Below are positions 43,264-52,616 of a stretch of DNA of 64,000 nt, piece after piece. The position numbers were made by a program, and so were the translations under genes. The notes beneath the pieces are model-generated. The model was not told the DNA's origin and searched no databases. It was given only the letters and a program-made list of their open reading frames with translations. The DNA is from Bacillus sp. SJS (lineage in GTDB: Bacteria > Bacillota > Bacilli > Bacillales > Bacillaceae), in NCBI RefSeq assembly GCF_000732485.2, contig NZ_JAQV02000004.1, positions 124,001 to 188,000 on the forward strand, written 5' to 3'. Each line of letters begins with the position of its first letter. Position 1 is the stretch's first letter.

Positions 43264-43779
43264 TTAATCCTCAGTCTGTCTTTTTAGACCCGTGAGAAAC
43301 GATTTTAACGGATAAATAATCACAAGACCTGCGATGGAATTCACAGCCAGCGTCGGCAGGAGTCTGCGATTGGCAAATTCATAGAAATTAAGCGGATTCA
43401 GACTAATAATAAGCTGGATCCCGTAAACGTAAAATTCGAGTATACTGATTGCCAGCATACCGACAAGCAAAACAACAAAGGCATTGTTCTGAAGAATCTT
43501 CAGTGCTCTTCCGGAAAGATAGGTCAAAAACGGATAAGCAAATAGATAGACTCCAAGAATCTCTGTATACACAATATCGTGCAGCAGTCCAAATATAATC
43601 GCATACGTGATCGCAAGTCCGTCTCTTACATAAACAGATATAAAAATTAAAAGAAGCAGGGTAAATCTGGGAACATAGAACATGTCTTCAGAAAAAGATG
43701 GAATGAGTATTAAATCAGCTGCGGTACTCTCCATGATGAAAAAAAACAAGACAACGACAGGGAGGAGAAAACGTCTCAC
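43264..43779 (-). CDS. mreD: Rod shape-determining protein MreD
   Basis: Membrane protein of 171 residues with about five helices; part of the elongasome. The opening FLLPVVVLFFFIMESTA, with the helix RFTLLLLIFISVYVRDGLAITYAIIFGLLHDIVYTEILGVY, is the family core. It overlaps mreC by four bases. Confidence 0.95.
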   Translation of the reverse strand: MRRFLLPVVVLFFFIMESTAADLILIPSFSEDMFYVPRFTLLLLIFISVYVRDGLAITYAIIFGLLHDIVYTEILGVYLFAYPFLTYLSGRALKILQNNAFVVLLVGMLAISILEFYVYGIQLIISLNPLNFYEFANRRLLPTLAVNSIAGLVIIYPLKSFLTGLKRQTED

Positions 43780-44666
43780 TTGGCTTCCTCCTCCGCATCG
43801 CCGTCACTTACATCTCCTTCTGGAGGGACAGAAGCTGCACGCTTGATGATAAATACATTTTCAACATCATAAAAATTAGCGGACGGTTTGACATAGGCCA
43901 TTTTCGTTAACCCGTAAGAATCAGGCTGGACATCTTCCACTGTTCCAATCGAAAGTTCCGATGTGAACACTCCGCCATTCCCTGCAGTTACAACTTTATC
44001 GCCTTTTTTTATGTCCATGCTCGTATTGATGTTTCTGTATAGAAGCATTTCTCTTTTTTCATCGTATCCTGCAATTAAACCGAATATATTTTCTTTGCCC
44101 TTAACAATTGCCGGAACCTGATTGACACGGTCCTGAGCACTTAAAAGCTGGACGGTTGAAGTAAAGGCATCAACACTTTTTATTTTCCCGATTAGTCCTT
44201 TGGATGTCATAACCGCCATGTCTTCCGTTACACCATTCTGTTTGCCTCGGTCAATCGTAATGTATTCATACCAGCGGTCAGGATTTCTTGCAATCAGCGT
44301 ACCAGTGATCGGTTCGAATTTGCTTAAATCTGTTTTCGCACCAACATCGGCCCGCAGCCTGTCATTTTCTTTTCTAAGACGCTGAACCTCTGAGTCAAGG
44401 CTTGCATACTGCTCAATTCTTGATTTCAGATATTTATTTTCTTCATATGTATCCTTCAAACTGCCGATTTCTTCAAAAGTCCCGCCAAAGAATTGAGCAG
44501 GCTTGTGAAAAACTGTTTGAAATAAACCGGTAGAATCTTTAACAAACTTCTCTGGCCATGACAATTCACGGTCGCCTTTAATAGAGAAGCCGATCAATGC
44601 TACGAGCAAAATGACGCTTGCCAGAAGCAGAATAAGCCGTTTGTTCATAAAAAAAGGCGGCATCAT
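43776..44666 (-). CDS. mreC: Cell shape protein MreC
   Basis: Bitopic protein of 296 residues: helix LILLLASVILLVALIGFSI, coiled coil (YEENKYLKSRIEQYASLDSEVQRLRKENDRLRADV) and the beta-barrel domain (ARNPDRWYEYITIDRGKQNGVTEDMAVMTSKGLIGKI). Scaffold of the wall-elongation complex. AGAGGTG stands before tandem ATGs. Acidic tail SDGDAEEEAK. Confidence 0.96.
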   Translation of the reverse strand: MMPPFFMNKRLILLLASVILLVALIGFSIKGDRELSWPEKFVKDSTGLFQTVFHKPAQFFGGTFEEIGSLKDTYEENKYLKSRIEQYASLDSEVQRLRKENDRLRADVGAKTDLSKFEPITGTLIARNPDRWYEYITIDRGKQNGVTEDMAVMTSKGLIGKIKSVDAFTSTVQLLSAQDRVNQVPAIVKGKENIFGLIAGYDEKREMLLYRNINTSMDIKKGDKVVTAGNGGVFTSELSIGTVEDVQPDSYGLTKMAYVKPSANFYDVENVFIIKRAASVPPEGDVSDGDAEEEAK

Positions 44667-44720
44667 TTACACCTCTTAACGTTTGATATTCCTAATCCTC
44701 GCAATGTCCCGGCTAAAAGC

Positions 44721-44748
44721 ATTCGGCGCCCCTGATGAGGCACCGAAT
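44721..44748 (-). terminator. Hairpin between mreB and mreC
   Basis: Ten-pair stem ATTCGGCGCC (44721-44730) / GGCACCGAAT (44739-44748, one G-T pair) with an eight-base loop and GCTTTTAG after it in the minus direction. The T run is short, so it may attenuate mreCD and minCD expression rather than stop it. The other bases of the 219-base gap hold no gene. Confidence 0.55.
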
Positions 44749-44885
44749 CTTTTAAAATGGCTCTGTTAAACTTTCTTTACTTTCTGCCTTATGAGCGATC
44801 GCTGCAAAGCTGCTGTACCGCACCGATCATTTTAATCAGCACAGTGCCTAAATCAGCATTCAGCTTTAAGTGCGCCCGAAAAAAA

Positions 44886-45908
44886 TTAACGGAGGTTTTT
44901 TGTTTTCCCTTTAAATAGGTGAATATGTTCTAGCGCTTTTCCTGTTCCAATTGCCACACAGTCCAGTGGATTTTCAGCAATCAGTACAGGCATATTCGTT
45001 TCTTCGCTAATTACTTTATCCAGGTTGCGCAGCAGTGCTCCGCCCCCGGTCAGGACAATTCCGCGGTCCATAATGTCTGCAGCAAGTTCCGGCGGAGTTT
45101 TTTCCAGCGTGTTTTTAACCGTATCAACGATCGTATAAACCGTGTCACGAAGAGCCTCTGCTATCTCTTTAGCTGTAATTTCAATTGTTTTCGGCAATCC
45201 GGTAAGCAAGTCACGGCCGCGGATTTCCATATTCTCGACATCTTCAGGAGTACCGGCAGATCCAACTTCCATTTTAATCGCTTCCGCTGTCCGGTCACCA
45301 ATCATAAGGTTGTACGTTTTGCGGATGTAGTTGATGATCGCATCATCCATTTCATCGCCTGCCACACGGATTGATTGGCTTGTTACGATTCCGCCAAGGG
45401 AAATAATGGCGACTTCCGTCGTTCCCCCGCCGATATCCACAACCATGCTTCCTGTCGGTTCCCAGACAGGCAGGTTTGAACCGATTGCAGCTGCGAATGG
45501 CTCTTCAATCGTATACGCATCACGTGCGCCAGCTTGTCTTGTTGCATCAATAACAGCTCGTTCTTCAACAGCCGTAATGCCTGATGGCACACAAACCATT
45601 ACGTAAGGCTTTCTTGAAAAAAGACTTTTGTTTTTCGTCGCTTGTTTTATGTAATATTTCATCATTGTAGCAGTCGTCTCGTAATCTGCAATAACGCCAT
45701 CTTTCATAGGACGGAGTGCCACGACATTTCCAGGTGTACGTCCGATCATATTTTTAGCATCATTTCCAACAGCAACAATGGACTTGGTATCTGTTTGCAT
45801 TGCAACAACAGAAGGTTCACGGAGAACGATTCCTCTGCCTTTCACGAACACCAGGGTATTTGCTGTACCCAAATCTATCCCAAGGTCTCTAGTACCAATT
45901 CCAAACAT
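44886..45908 (-). CDS. mreB: Rod shape-determining actin-like protein MreB
   Basis: Actin-like filament protein, 340 residues. Phosphate-1 loop [19 protein letters not shown], phosphate-2 [18 protein letters not shown], and adenosine motif [15 protein letters not shown]. First gene of the mreBCD-minCD group. A TATAAT box lies about 75 bases upstream. Confidence 0.98.
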   Translation of the reverse strand: MFGIGTRDLGIDLGTANTLVFVKGRGIVLREPSVVAMQTDTKSIVAVGNDAKNMIGRTPGNVVALRPMKDGVIADYETTATMMKYYIKQATKNKSLFSRKPYVMVCVPSGITAVEERAVIDATRQAGARDAYTIEEPFAAAIGSNLPVWEPTGSMVVDIGGGTTEVAIISLGGIVTSQSIRVAGDEMDDAIINYIRKTYNLMIGDRTAEAIKMEVGSAGTPEDVENMEIRGRDLLTGLPKTIEITAKEIAEALRDTVYTIVDTVKNTLEKTPPELAADIMDRGIVLTGGGALLRNLDKVISEETNMPVLIAENPLDCVAIGTGKALEHIHLFKGKTKNLR

Positions 45909-45983
45909 TCATGTATCTCCCTTTCTGAAACGAATCACTTTTTGTAATAAGGATGAACCTTAACGAAAAAACTCATAAACCTT

Positions 45984-45989
45984 ATTATA
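45984..45989 (-). promoter_or_regulatory. Probable -10 box of the mreB promoter
   Basis: TATAAT on the minus strand within TTATAATAAGG in the 115-base radC-mreB gap. No good -35 box was found; a T10 tract lies upstream. Confidence 0.4.
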
Positions 45990-46023
45990 ACGTAAATCGT
46001 CAAAAAAAAAAGTGAATTTCAGT

Positions 46024-46713
46024 TTACAAATACCCTTTTTCCTTCAAGCTGATAAATTTTCTGTCCCCGATGATTAAATGATCTAGTAATTCAATTCCAA
46101 TCATCTTCCCGCATTCTGATAATCTTTTCGTAACTTCGATGTCTTCTCGGCTTGGAGACGGGTCTCCGGAGGGATGGTTGTGGATACAGATAAAAGAAGC
46201 TGCGGATCTTCTGAACGCTTCTTTAAAAACTTCTCTCGGATGAACAATCGATGCGTTCAGACTTCCGATGAAAACGGTGTGTTTGTGGATGACGTGGTTC
46301 TTTGTGTTGAGATAAAGACAAACAAAGTGCTCCTGTGTCAGGAATCTCATTTCTTCCATTACGTAATTCGCGCCATCCTGCGGAGATCGAATAACATAAC
46401 GGTCCTCGCTTGAAAGCTGCAGAATTCTTCTTCCGAGCTCCATGGCTGCCATTATTTGAACAGCTTTCGCTTGTCCAATTCCGGATATAGCAGTCATTTC
46501 TTCGATCGATGCATCCTTTAGCAGCCGCAAACCTTCAAAATGAGAAAGCAGCCTTGAGGATAGCTGAAGAACAGACTCACTGCTCGAGCCTGTCCTTAAT
46601 AGAATGGCGATCAGCTCCTGATTTGAAAGACTGCCAGGCCCATCATTCAAAAGTCTCTCTCTCGGTCTTTCTTCTGCGGGGAAATCACGGATTTTCAGCA
46701 GCGGTACATTCAT
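46024..46713 (-). CDS. radC: RadC family protein (YsxA), JAB1/MPN-type
   Basis: 229 residues. Helix-hairpin-helix start (LSNQELIAILLRTGS, ISGIGQAKAVQIMAAMELG) and the C-terminal DUF2466/JAB domain with the metal motif HNHPSGDPSPSREDIEVT and an upstream Glu/His set. Named for repair, but the role is uncertain. Always beside maf and mreB in Bacilli. Confidence 0.95.
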   Translation of the reverse strand: MNVPLLKIRDFPAEERPRERLLNDGPGSLSNQELIAILLRTGSSSESVLQLSSRLLSHFEGLRLLKDASIEEMTAISGIGQAKAVQIMAAMELGRRILQLSSEDRYVIRSPQDGANYVMEEMRFLTQEHFVCLYLNTKNHVIHKHTVFIGSLNASIVHPREVFKEAFRRSAASFICIHNHPSGDPSPSREDIEVTKRLSECGKMIGIELLDHLIIGDRKFISLKEKGYL

Positions 46714-46746
46714 TGGTTCCTCCTGTCCCCTAAAGCGCTCATCTGT

Positions 46747-47328
46747 CTAAATCGTAAATCCTATCTCTCTCAATTCCCTAATAACTCTTGAAACCGGCAG
46801 ACCCACCACAGAAAAATAATCTCCTCTGATCTCTTTAACAAAGGCCTTTCCGAGACCCTGAATTCCATAGGAACCTGCCTTATCGAGCGGTTCACCGGTT
46901 TCTGCATACGTTTTGATTTCTTCGCCTGACAATTCCCAGAAGGTCACTTCCGTCGAAACATAGAAGCTTCTTTCCTTTTTGCCTTTAAAAATAGAGACAC
47001 CCGTCAATACGTGATGGCTTTTTCCAGACAGCAGACCGAGAGTTCTTACTGCTTCCTGCTCGTTTTCTGGCTTTCCGAGAATTTGACCGTCCAAGACGAC
47101 AATGGTGTCCGCAGCCAATACAAAGGAGTCTGGAAAAGAGTTTGCCGAATGCCATGCTTTCCTGCGCGCTAATTGCATGACAGCATCCTCTGGAGACTGT
47201 CCAGGCTCTATCGTTTCGTCTACATCCGTAATCATCACGTTAAAAGGGATGTTCAGACTTTCAAGCAGTTCTTTCCTTCTAGGAGAACCGGAAGCTAATA
47301 TAAGGTGCTGTTGGAGATGTGCGTGCAT
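46747..47328 (-). CDS. maf: Maf nucleotide pyrophosphatase
   Basis: House-cleaning nucleoside triphosphate pyrophosphatase of the Maf family, 193 residues. Signature LILASGSPRRKELLESL, then DVDETIEP and AADTIVVLDGQILGKPENEQEA and SYGIQGLGKAFVKEIRGDYFSVVGLP. Overproduction blocks septation in B. subtilis. Confidence 0.96.
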   Translation of the reverse strand: MHAHLQQHLILASGSPRRKELLESLNIPFNVMITDVDETIEPGQSPEDAVMQLARRKAWHSANSFPDSFVLAADTIVVLDGQILGKPENEQEAVRTLGLLSGKSHHVLTGVSIFKGKKERSFYVSTEVTFWELSGEEIKTYAETGEPLDKAGSYGIQGLGKAFVKEIRGDYFSVVGLPVSRVIRELREIGFTI

Positions 47329-47437
47329 ATGCCGTCCATCCTTTCATGATTCATAGGGAGATACAGGTGTATCGTATCAAAAGGATAGAAGAAGCACAAT
47401 TTTTCAAAAAGAGATTTCATTCTTAAAAAACTCACTT

Positions 47438-48538
47438 TCAGCTGTTCTTATGAAAGCTCTTATGCTTGCCGAGAAGAAGACCCGCGGCAAGGAATATGAC
47501 AAAAAGCACATATAACGCAAACCACCATAAAGTCCAGTATTTCAGTACGAAATTATTAAAATCTACGATATTTAAATGCACCTGATTGGACATAATCCAA
47601 ACGAAAAGTGCTGCTGGGATAATAAACGGCCTGTAGGTAGTATGCTTAGTCAGCGCTTTAAAACCAAGTAGAGCCGCCTGGAGGCAGCATGTAATTTTCA
47701 CAAATATCCCAAAAATCCAAAAAACTCCAATTAAAACCTCTACTCGCTCAAACAGCCTTACTATTGTAATATCCCTCATCAGCTCAAATGTAGAATACGT
47801 TTGGCGGATTACCAGGTCATAGCCTTGTATCGCAATGCTCATTAATACCGTTAAGGCAAGAACCACACCCCCTATTAACATTGCAGCTAAATAAGTTCTG
47901 CCCAGCCCTTTTTTATTAGAAACATACGTAAAAAAGGAAGACATGATAATAATTTCGATAAAAGGAAAGCCAAGAATCGTGTATGCGCCGTGCCACACAG
48001 GCATAACCCCTCTTGAGAAAAACGGTTTGAGATTAGAAAATTCAAACTGATTAAGAACCAAAGCAAGAGAAGCTGCAAGCAAAAACAGCGTAATTGGTGT
48101 AATAAATTCATTAACTCTGGCCAGGTTATTCAATCCGAAGAAAACGGAGTATATGACAATCAGCAGAATTAGCACCTGAAAACTAGCTGGACTGCTCTCC
48201 GGGCTGATAGATGTTGTCATAAAATTACTTAAATTCCTCACAATATACGCGGCCAGATTCAGGGCATAAAAAATAATCAGCCCATTCACAAAGTAGCTCA
48301 TAACTTTTCCCAAAATCTTTTCAGTAATTTCGAAAATAGAAGCATAATGGTATTTCTTCATAAGCCATATAAGCAGGAAATTCAGAAGCAGCCCCATCAC
48401 ACTGGCTGTGACGGTTGAAACCCATGCTTCATTTTTTGCAAATGTAGCCGTTAAACCGGGAGCCATTAAAATGGAGCTGCCTGTTACAAAGCTGATGACC
48501 AATAAAAACAGCTGCTGCTTGGAAATAACATGATTCAT
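47438..48538 (-). CDS. GerB-type spore germination permease
   Basis: Membrane subunit of a nutrient germinant receptor, 366 residues with about ten helices (amino-acid permease superfamily). N-terminal ISKQQLFLLVISFVTGSSILMAPG is the endospore-germination-permease signature. The ATG at 48538 has GGAGGGAG upstream, inside the last codons of the preceding 52-residue gene. It is last in an A-C-D-like-B operon. Germinant specificity cannot be told. Confidence 0.92.
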   Translation of the reverse strand: MNHVISKQQLFLLVISFVTGSSILMAPGLTATFAKNEAWVSTVTASVMGLLLNFLLIWLMKKYHYASIFEITEKILGKVMSYFVNGLIIFYALNLAAYIVRNLSNFMTTSISPESSPASFQVLILLIVIYSVFFGLNNLARVNEFITPITLFLLAASLALVLNQFEFSNLKPFFSRGVMPVWHGAYTILGFPFIEIIIMSSFFTYVSNKKGLGRTYLAAMLIGGVVLALTVLMSIAIQGYDLVIRQTYSTFELMRDITIVRLFERVEVLIGVFWIFGIFVKITCCLQAALLGFKALTKHTTYRPFIIPAALFVWIMSNQVHLNIVDFNNFVLKYWTLWWFALYVLFVIFLAAGLLLGKHKSFHKNS

Positions 48539-48543
48539 AATGA

Positions 48544-48702
48544 TTAGCTCCCTCCAAACATCAGTCTGTATAAAGGATCCATGACAAAAATAATCCAATC
48601 ATCGATTGGAAAGACATCAACATGAAAAAAGGAAAGCACCCCGTAGCTTGCTGTAATCACCCAAAAACCAGTAAGTGTCAGCGTATATCTTTTATTTTTC
48701 AT
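48544..48702 (-). CDS. 52-residue membrane protein in the ger operon, D-subunit-like
   Basis: Short gene of 52 codons (MKNKRYTLTLTGFWVITASY, then GVLSFFHVDVFPIDDWIIFV and a short end). Two hydrophobic segments flank a polar turn, as in the small D proteins encoded with some gerA-type receptors, which modulate germination in B. subtilis and B. megaterium relatives. Its ATG overlaps the stop region of gerC, and its stop codon lies six bases before gerB, so it is coupled to both. D-subunit identity is inferred from size, topology and place. Confidence 0.75.
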   Translation of the reverse strand: MKNKRYTLTLTGFWVITASYGVLSFFHVDVFPIDDWIIFVMDPLYRLMFGGS

Positions 48703-49885
48703 AGACACTTTTCAACCTCAGGCCCGTTTGCTGAATGGTTATATCGGCAGAAGTATCAAGCTGGGCCATTTTAAATTTTTTATCCCATTGGTCTTTTATT
48801 TTTTCCCATTCAGAATAGCGGTTTTCATAAAGCAGCTGTCGGAGACCAAGCATATCAACATTATTTTTTACTGCTGTTTGAAAAGCTTGCTGCATTTCCC
48901 GCTGAAGCTTTTCCTCTGCTTTTTTTTCAATTTGCTTAATCTGCGCTCCATTTTCAAGAGCAATCGGACATGTAACCTCCTGAACCTCCGCAGCAGCTGA
49001 CAAAGTAGCTTTATAAGACAGAGGATCTGCTGAAATATTTTCCAGCTTTCCCTTTGTTTCTTTAAATTTGACGCCGATTATTTCATCAGGATATCCAGGG
49101 CACTCCACGGTCGTTTCAAACCCATCCACGTTATTACCGAGAAAGGCCCACCCTCTCGATTCGCCGGGAGTAAACCATCCTGCCAGCTTATCATCATTAA
49201 AGTAAGCAAATCCGGTCATTTCAAACATCTTCTGGTTCCCATCAATGTCATCCAGCACTGCCGTTTGAGCCGCATCCGCTTCAGGGATCTTTTTTTTGAT
49301 TCCCGGTATAACCGGCTCCGTATATCCCCCGTAATTCCAGCGGATAATATCCTGCAGCTCCACTCCCTTCTGCAGCCCCATGCTGCCGCCGTATACATCA
49401 ATTCTTCTGGCTATGGAAAGAGAGGGCATATTTTGAATGGGAATATAAACAGAGAATAGTTCCTTTGCAGTACTCTCCTTCGCTACAAAAACATTGACGT
49501 TGTCTCTTATTTGATAGAACCTTTCCAAATAATCCAAAATTGGCAGCAATCCTTTGCTTTTCGCAAATTCCTCTCCAATTAAAATAACGGAAAGATGGGC
49601 AAAGTAAATTTTTCTCGAAAACATATTCCGTGCCTTCTCCATGATCTCCGTTATGGAACTGCCGCTGATTGTGTAAGTGTAAACAGCTCCGCCTGCGCCT
49701 CCGGATTCAGTAGCGCCTTTAGATTTAGCGGTCGCACCAGGATTAACAAGCTGAATCGACATGCTCATCCCTTCCGGACTCACATCAAATCCAAGGCCTG
49801 ACACGATAATCAGTTCATTCAGCTCAATCCTTCCGCAGGAGGTGAGCAGAAGGAGGAGCGATATAATGAGCGGCCATTTCTTCAT
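48692..49885 (-). CDS. Ger(x)C family germination lipoprotein
   Basis: Lipoprotein subunit of a germinant receptor, 397 residues. Signal peptide with lipobox LTSC (Cys17), then the three-domain GerAC fold (RIELNELIIVSGLGFDVSPEG, FAHLSVILIGEEFAKSKGLLPILDYLER). Overlaps the A-subunit stop by four bases (ATGA). Confidence 0.93.
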   Translation of the reverse strand: MKKWPLIISLLLLLTSCGRIELNELIIVSGLGFDVSPEGMSMSIQLVNPGATAKSKGATESGGAGGAVYTYTISGSSITEIMEKARNMFSRKIYFAHLSVILIGEEFAKSKGLLPILDYLERFYQIRDNVNVFVAKESTAKELFSVYIPIQNMPSLSIARRIDVYGGSMGLQKGVELQDIIRWNYGGYTEPVIPGIKKKIPEADAAQTAVLDDIDGNQKMFEMTGFAYFNDDKLAGWFTPGESRGWAFLGNNVDGFETTVECPGYPDEIIGVKFKETKGKLENISADPLSYKATLSAAAEVQEVTCPIALENGAQIKQIEKKAEEKLQREMQQAFQTAVKNNVDMLGLRQLLYENRYSEWEKIKDQWDKKFKMAQLDTSADITIQQTGLRLKSVYEK

Positions 49886-51405
49886 GCTGATCCCCCGCTC
49901 TCCTGTTTCTTTTGAATCCGCTTATACAGTTTTGTATTTGTCATCCACAGCGGCATCCTTAAAAAGCCATCCTTCTGCTGATCCAAACTGAAGGGAGCAA
50001 ATGGCTGAAAATATGGGACCCCTGCTGAAGTAAGGGAGGCTAAATGAATGACTAATGCAATAAAAAAAATGATCATTCCATAAATTCCAAGCGTCGCAGC
50101 AATGACCATTAATAAAAAGCGCAGCAGCCTGCTTGCTCCTGAGAAAGAATAATATGGAGCCACGAAGCTGGATATCGCAGTTAAAGAAACCACGATGACA
50201 ATGGCCGGTGAAACTAGTCCTGCCGCAACGGCCGACTCACCGATTACAATTGCTCCAACGATTGAAACTGCAGACCCGACCGGTCTCGGCATCCGGACTC
50301 CAGCCTCACGGAGAATTTCAAAAATAACCTCCATTAACAGGGCTTCTACAAATGCCGGAAATGGCACCCCTTCCCGTTGAGCAGCAAGACTAATCAGGAG
50401 TTCTGAAGGAATGAGCTCTTGATGAAATGTAGTTACAGCTATGTAAGCAGCAGGAAAAGCGAGTCCGATCGCATAGGCAATCAGTCTGATAATACGGACG
50501 AGAGAAGCGATATCATAATTTTGGTAATAATCCTCGGCCGCCTGAAAAAAAGCCCAAAAGGTAGCGGGGGCAATAATACAAAATGGGGTTCCCTCCATCA
50601 TAATGATGACTTTCCCCTCCGTAAGAGCAGAGGCTGCCACGTCAGGCCTCTCCGTAGATAAAAAAACAGGAAAAGGGGTTAATTTATTTTCTTTAAGCAG
50701 TTCCTCGAGCATGCCTGTTTCAAATAATTTATCCGTTTCAAGCATCGACAATTTTGAACGGATATGGTTCAAAACCTTTTTATCTACTAGCCCTTCAATA
50801 TACCCTATTACGATTTTCGTTTGCGTAATTTTCCCTGCCTTTAATGATTCAAAGTAAAGCATCGGGGTCGATATCCTTCTTCTCAAAAGGGGGATGTTAT
50901 CCGCAATCATCTCCACAAAACCTTCACGCGGTCCGCGAACCATCGTTTGAGACTGAGGCTCTTCAATGGTCCGGCTCTTCCAGGAGGTTAAAGGGATTGT
51001 ATATGCAAAGGATTGCCCGTCCATAAATAGGGCAACCCCGCCTCTTATGATGAGATCGGCCACATCTGCAAAATGAACAGCGGTCTTTAATCCAGCCGAA
51101 GTGCTTACCGTATTCTGGATCCAGCCTTTCTTTGCAGGAACGCCTTCCTGTACCTGATTCAAAATAGGAGACACGATAAATTCTTCAATTTGCTTGCGAT
51201 CTGCCATATTTTCAAGGTAAACCACCATAAAAGAGAACGATTCCCGGGGATAAGACTGGATGACAAGATCATCACTTTTTCCGAACAAACCTGAAATGAC
51301 CGCCTCGTTTTCAGCCATTCTTTCCGCAATTGGAAGAGCAGCCCAGCCCAATCGCTTTTCTTCCAATTCTTTAATCCGGTCTCTTTTACTTTTAGAACGC
51401 AGCAA
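49882..51405 (-). CDS. GerA-type spore germination protein
   Basis: A-subunit of a germinant receptor, 507 residues. Cytosolic N-terminal domain (about 1-240, FGKSDDLVIQSYPRESFSFMVVYLENMADRKQIEEFIVSPIL), membrane region with about five helices including LLMEVIFEILREAGVRMPRPVGSAVSIVGAIVIGESAVAAGLVSP, and a soluble tail. The start is a TTG at 51405 with GGAGAGGAG eight bases upstream. A second start signal (GTG 51470, GAGGGTG upstream) opens a frame shifted relative to the gene. Confidence 0.92.
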   Translation of the reverse strand: MLRSKSKRDRIKELEEKRLGWAALPIAERMAENEAVISGLFGKSDDLVIQSYPRESFSFMVVYLENMADRKQIEEFIVSPILNQVQEGVPAKKGWIQNTVSTSAGLKTAVHFADVADLIIRGGVALFMDGQSFAYTIPLTSWKSRTIEEPQSQTMVRGPREGFVEMIADNIPLLRRRISTPMLYFESLKAGKITQTKIVIGYIEGLVDKKVLNHIRSKLSMLETDKLFETGMLEELLKENKLTPFPVFLSTERPDVAASALTEGKVIIMMEGTPFCIIAPATFWAFFQAAEDYYQNYDIASLVRIIRLIAYAIGLAFPAAYIAVTTFHQELIPSELLISLAAQREGVPFPAFVEALLMEVIFEILREAGVRMPRPVGSAVSIVGAIVIGESAVAAGLVSPAIVIVVSLTAISSFVAPYYSFSGASRLLRFLLMVIAATLGIYGMIIFFIALVIHLASLTSAGVPYFQPFAPFSLDQQKDGFLRMPLWMTNTKLYKRIQKKQESGGSA

Positions 51406-51493
51406 TGGAACCGCTCCTCTCCAAAAAGCTTGATGTCCTCAGTATGCTTCACAAATTTTTCCTTATTCACGATTCACACCCTCTCGCTGAAGG

Positions 51494-51529
51494 CAAAAAA
51501 AAAAGAACACTCCCCATTTGAAGTGTCCT
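51494..51529 (-). terminator. Terminator of spoIIB
   Basis: Stem AGAACACT (51504-51511) / AGTGTCCT (51522-51529, one G-T pair), then TTTTTTTTTTGCC in the minus direction. Confidence 0.85.
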
Positions 51530-51535
51530 CTTCAT

Positions 51536-52516
51536 TCATTTCCCCGCATTCAGCCCGTCCAAAATAAATTGCTGGGCTTTCCAGCCGCTTGCAGAAGATG
51601 AATCCATGGAAAGCTGTTTAGCCGCGGATAACAGATTTTTCTTCAAAGCCGAATCCTCTTTCACACGGTTAATGCCATCTGATGCCGCCTTAATTTGGTC
51701 TGCTTCAGGTTTTCCTCCCGAAATGACCTGAAAGGATATAGCTGATAAACTGCCTGCCGCTTTTTTCAGTGCTTCCGACGAATTCCCTGTGCCGGATACC
51801 GGCCACTCTGTCTGTTTGCCCCCCCATGCTTCCACCTGTTTCTCCTGTAAGACTTTGCTCAGTGCACTGGTTTCTTCCTTAGAAAAACCAACACCGCCGT
51901 ATACGAAAAAAGCGCCACCCTCTTCCTTGACCACAGCCGCATACCCGCTGTTCTTCAGCTCACCTGCTACCTCCTCAGCTGAGACACGCGATGAAAATTT
52001 CCCGTTTTGGACAACATAGGTTGCGATCTTGCCCGCTTCGGACGGAATGGCTGCAGGAGATGGCTTTTCTCCGGACTGAGAAGGTGCCGGCTCAACACCC
52101 GGATCTGTCCCGCCATCTGCCGGCATGGCGGCCGCCGGCATATCATCATTGGAAATGACATTCAGTGCAATAAATCCAAATGAAATTCCCAAAACGACCG
52201 CTACGATGACCGTAAACAAAAATTGTTTAATCGGAAAAAGCCGATCCTGTACGCCTTTTGTATCCGAAGGGAAAGAAAAACCCTTTTTCTTCTCCTTCTT
52301 CTGAACGATCACTTTTGGATCTTCTTCATATACATCTCCCTCATCATCAGGCAGGATCCACTGAAACTCCTCCTTCTCCCGCTCTGCCGATGCGGCAGCT
52401 TCTCTTGCAGCATTCTCCTCCCACGAAGTGAAGGGAATGACGGAGTCTTTTCCACGTTCAGGTTCACCATTCAACTTAATCTTAATGGTACGCCCTTTGT
52501 TCTGCTGCTTGTCCAT
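51536..52516 (-). CDS. spoIIB: Stage II sporulation protein B with SPOR domain
   Basis: Acts in septal thinning and engulfment by binding denuded septal peptidoglycan. 326 residues: cytosolic N-terminus (KGRTIKIKLNGEPERGKDSV), one helix (IKQFLFTVIVAVVLGISFGFIALNVI), a Pro/Ala/Asp-rich linker and a SPOR domain (YVVQNGKFSSRVSAEEVAGELKNSGYAAVVKEEGGAFFVYGGVGFSKEE). The ATG at 52516 is preferred (MDKQQNKGRTIKIKLNG). It has its own terminator and lies between the pilus operon and the ger operon, where B. subtilis has maf-spoIIB-comC. Confidence 0.9.
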   Translation of the reverse strand: MDKQQNKGRTIKIKLNGEPERGKDSVIPFTSWEENAAREAAASAEREKEEFQWILPDDEGDVYEEDPKVIVQKKEKKKGFSFPSDTKGVQDRLFPIKQFLFTVIVAVVLGISFGFIALNVISNDDMPAAAMPADGGTDPGVEPAPSQSGEKPSPAAIPSEAGKIATYVVQNGKFSSRVSAEEVAGELKNSGYAAVVKEEGGAFFVYGGVGFSKEETSALSKVLQEKQVEAWGGKQTEWPVSGTGNSSEALKKAAGSLSAISFQVISGGKPEADQIKAASDGINRVKEDSALKKNLLSAAKQLSMDSSSASGWKAQQFILDGLNAGK

Positions 52517-52567
52517 TCCATCACCGTCCCCATATGGCAACTTTCCTCCATGCTAGCACAGCGAAAT

Positions 52568-52598
52568 CAAAAAAAAACAAGACATTTGTCGTCTTGTT
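52568..52598 (-). terminator. Terminator of the type IV pilus operon
   Basis: Stem AACAAGAC (52576-52583) / GTCTTGTT (52591-52598), then TTTTTTTTG in the minus direction, 18 bases after the pilO-like stop codon. Confidence 0.9.
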
Positions 52599-52616
52599 CG
52601 AAAAGGTTTTCGCCAA

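Noticed and set aside
51159-51470. 103-residue frame starting at GTG 51470
   Set aside because: It overlaps the gerA-type gene by about 250 bases in another frame and encodes nothing recognisable; kept only as a start-signal observation.
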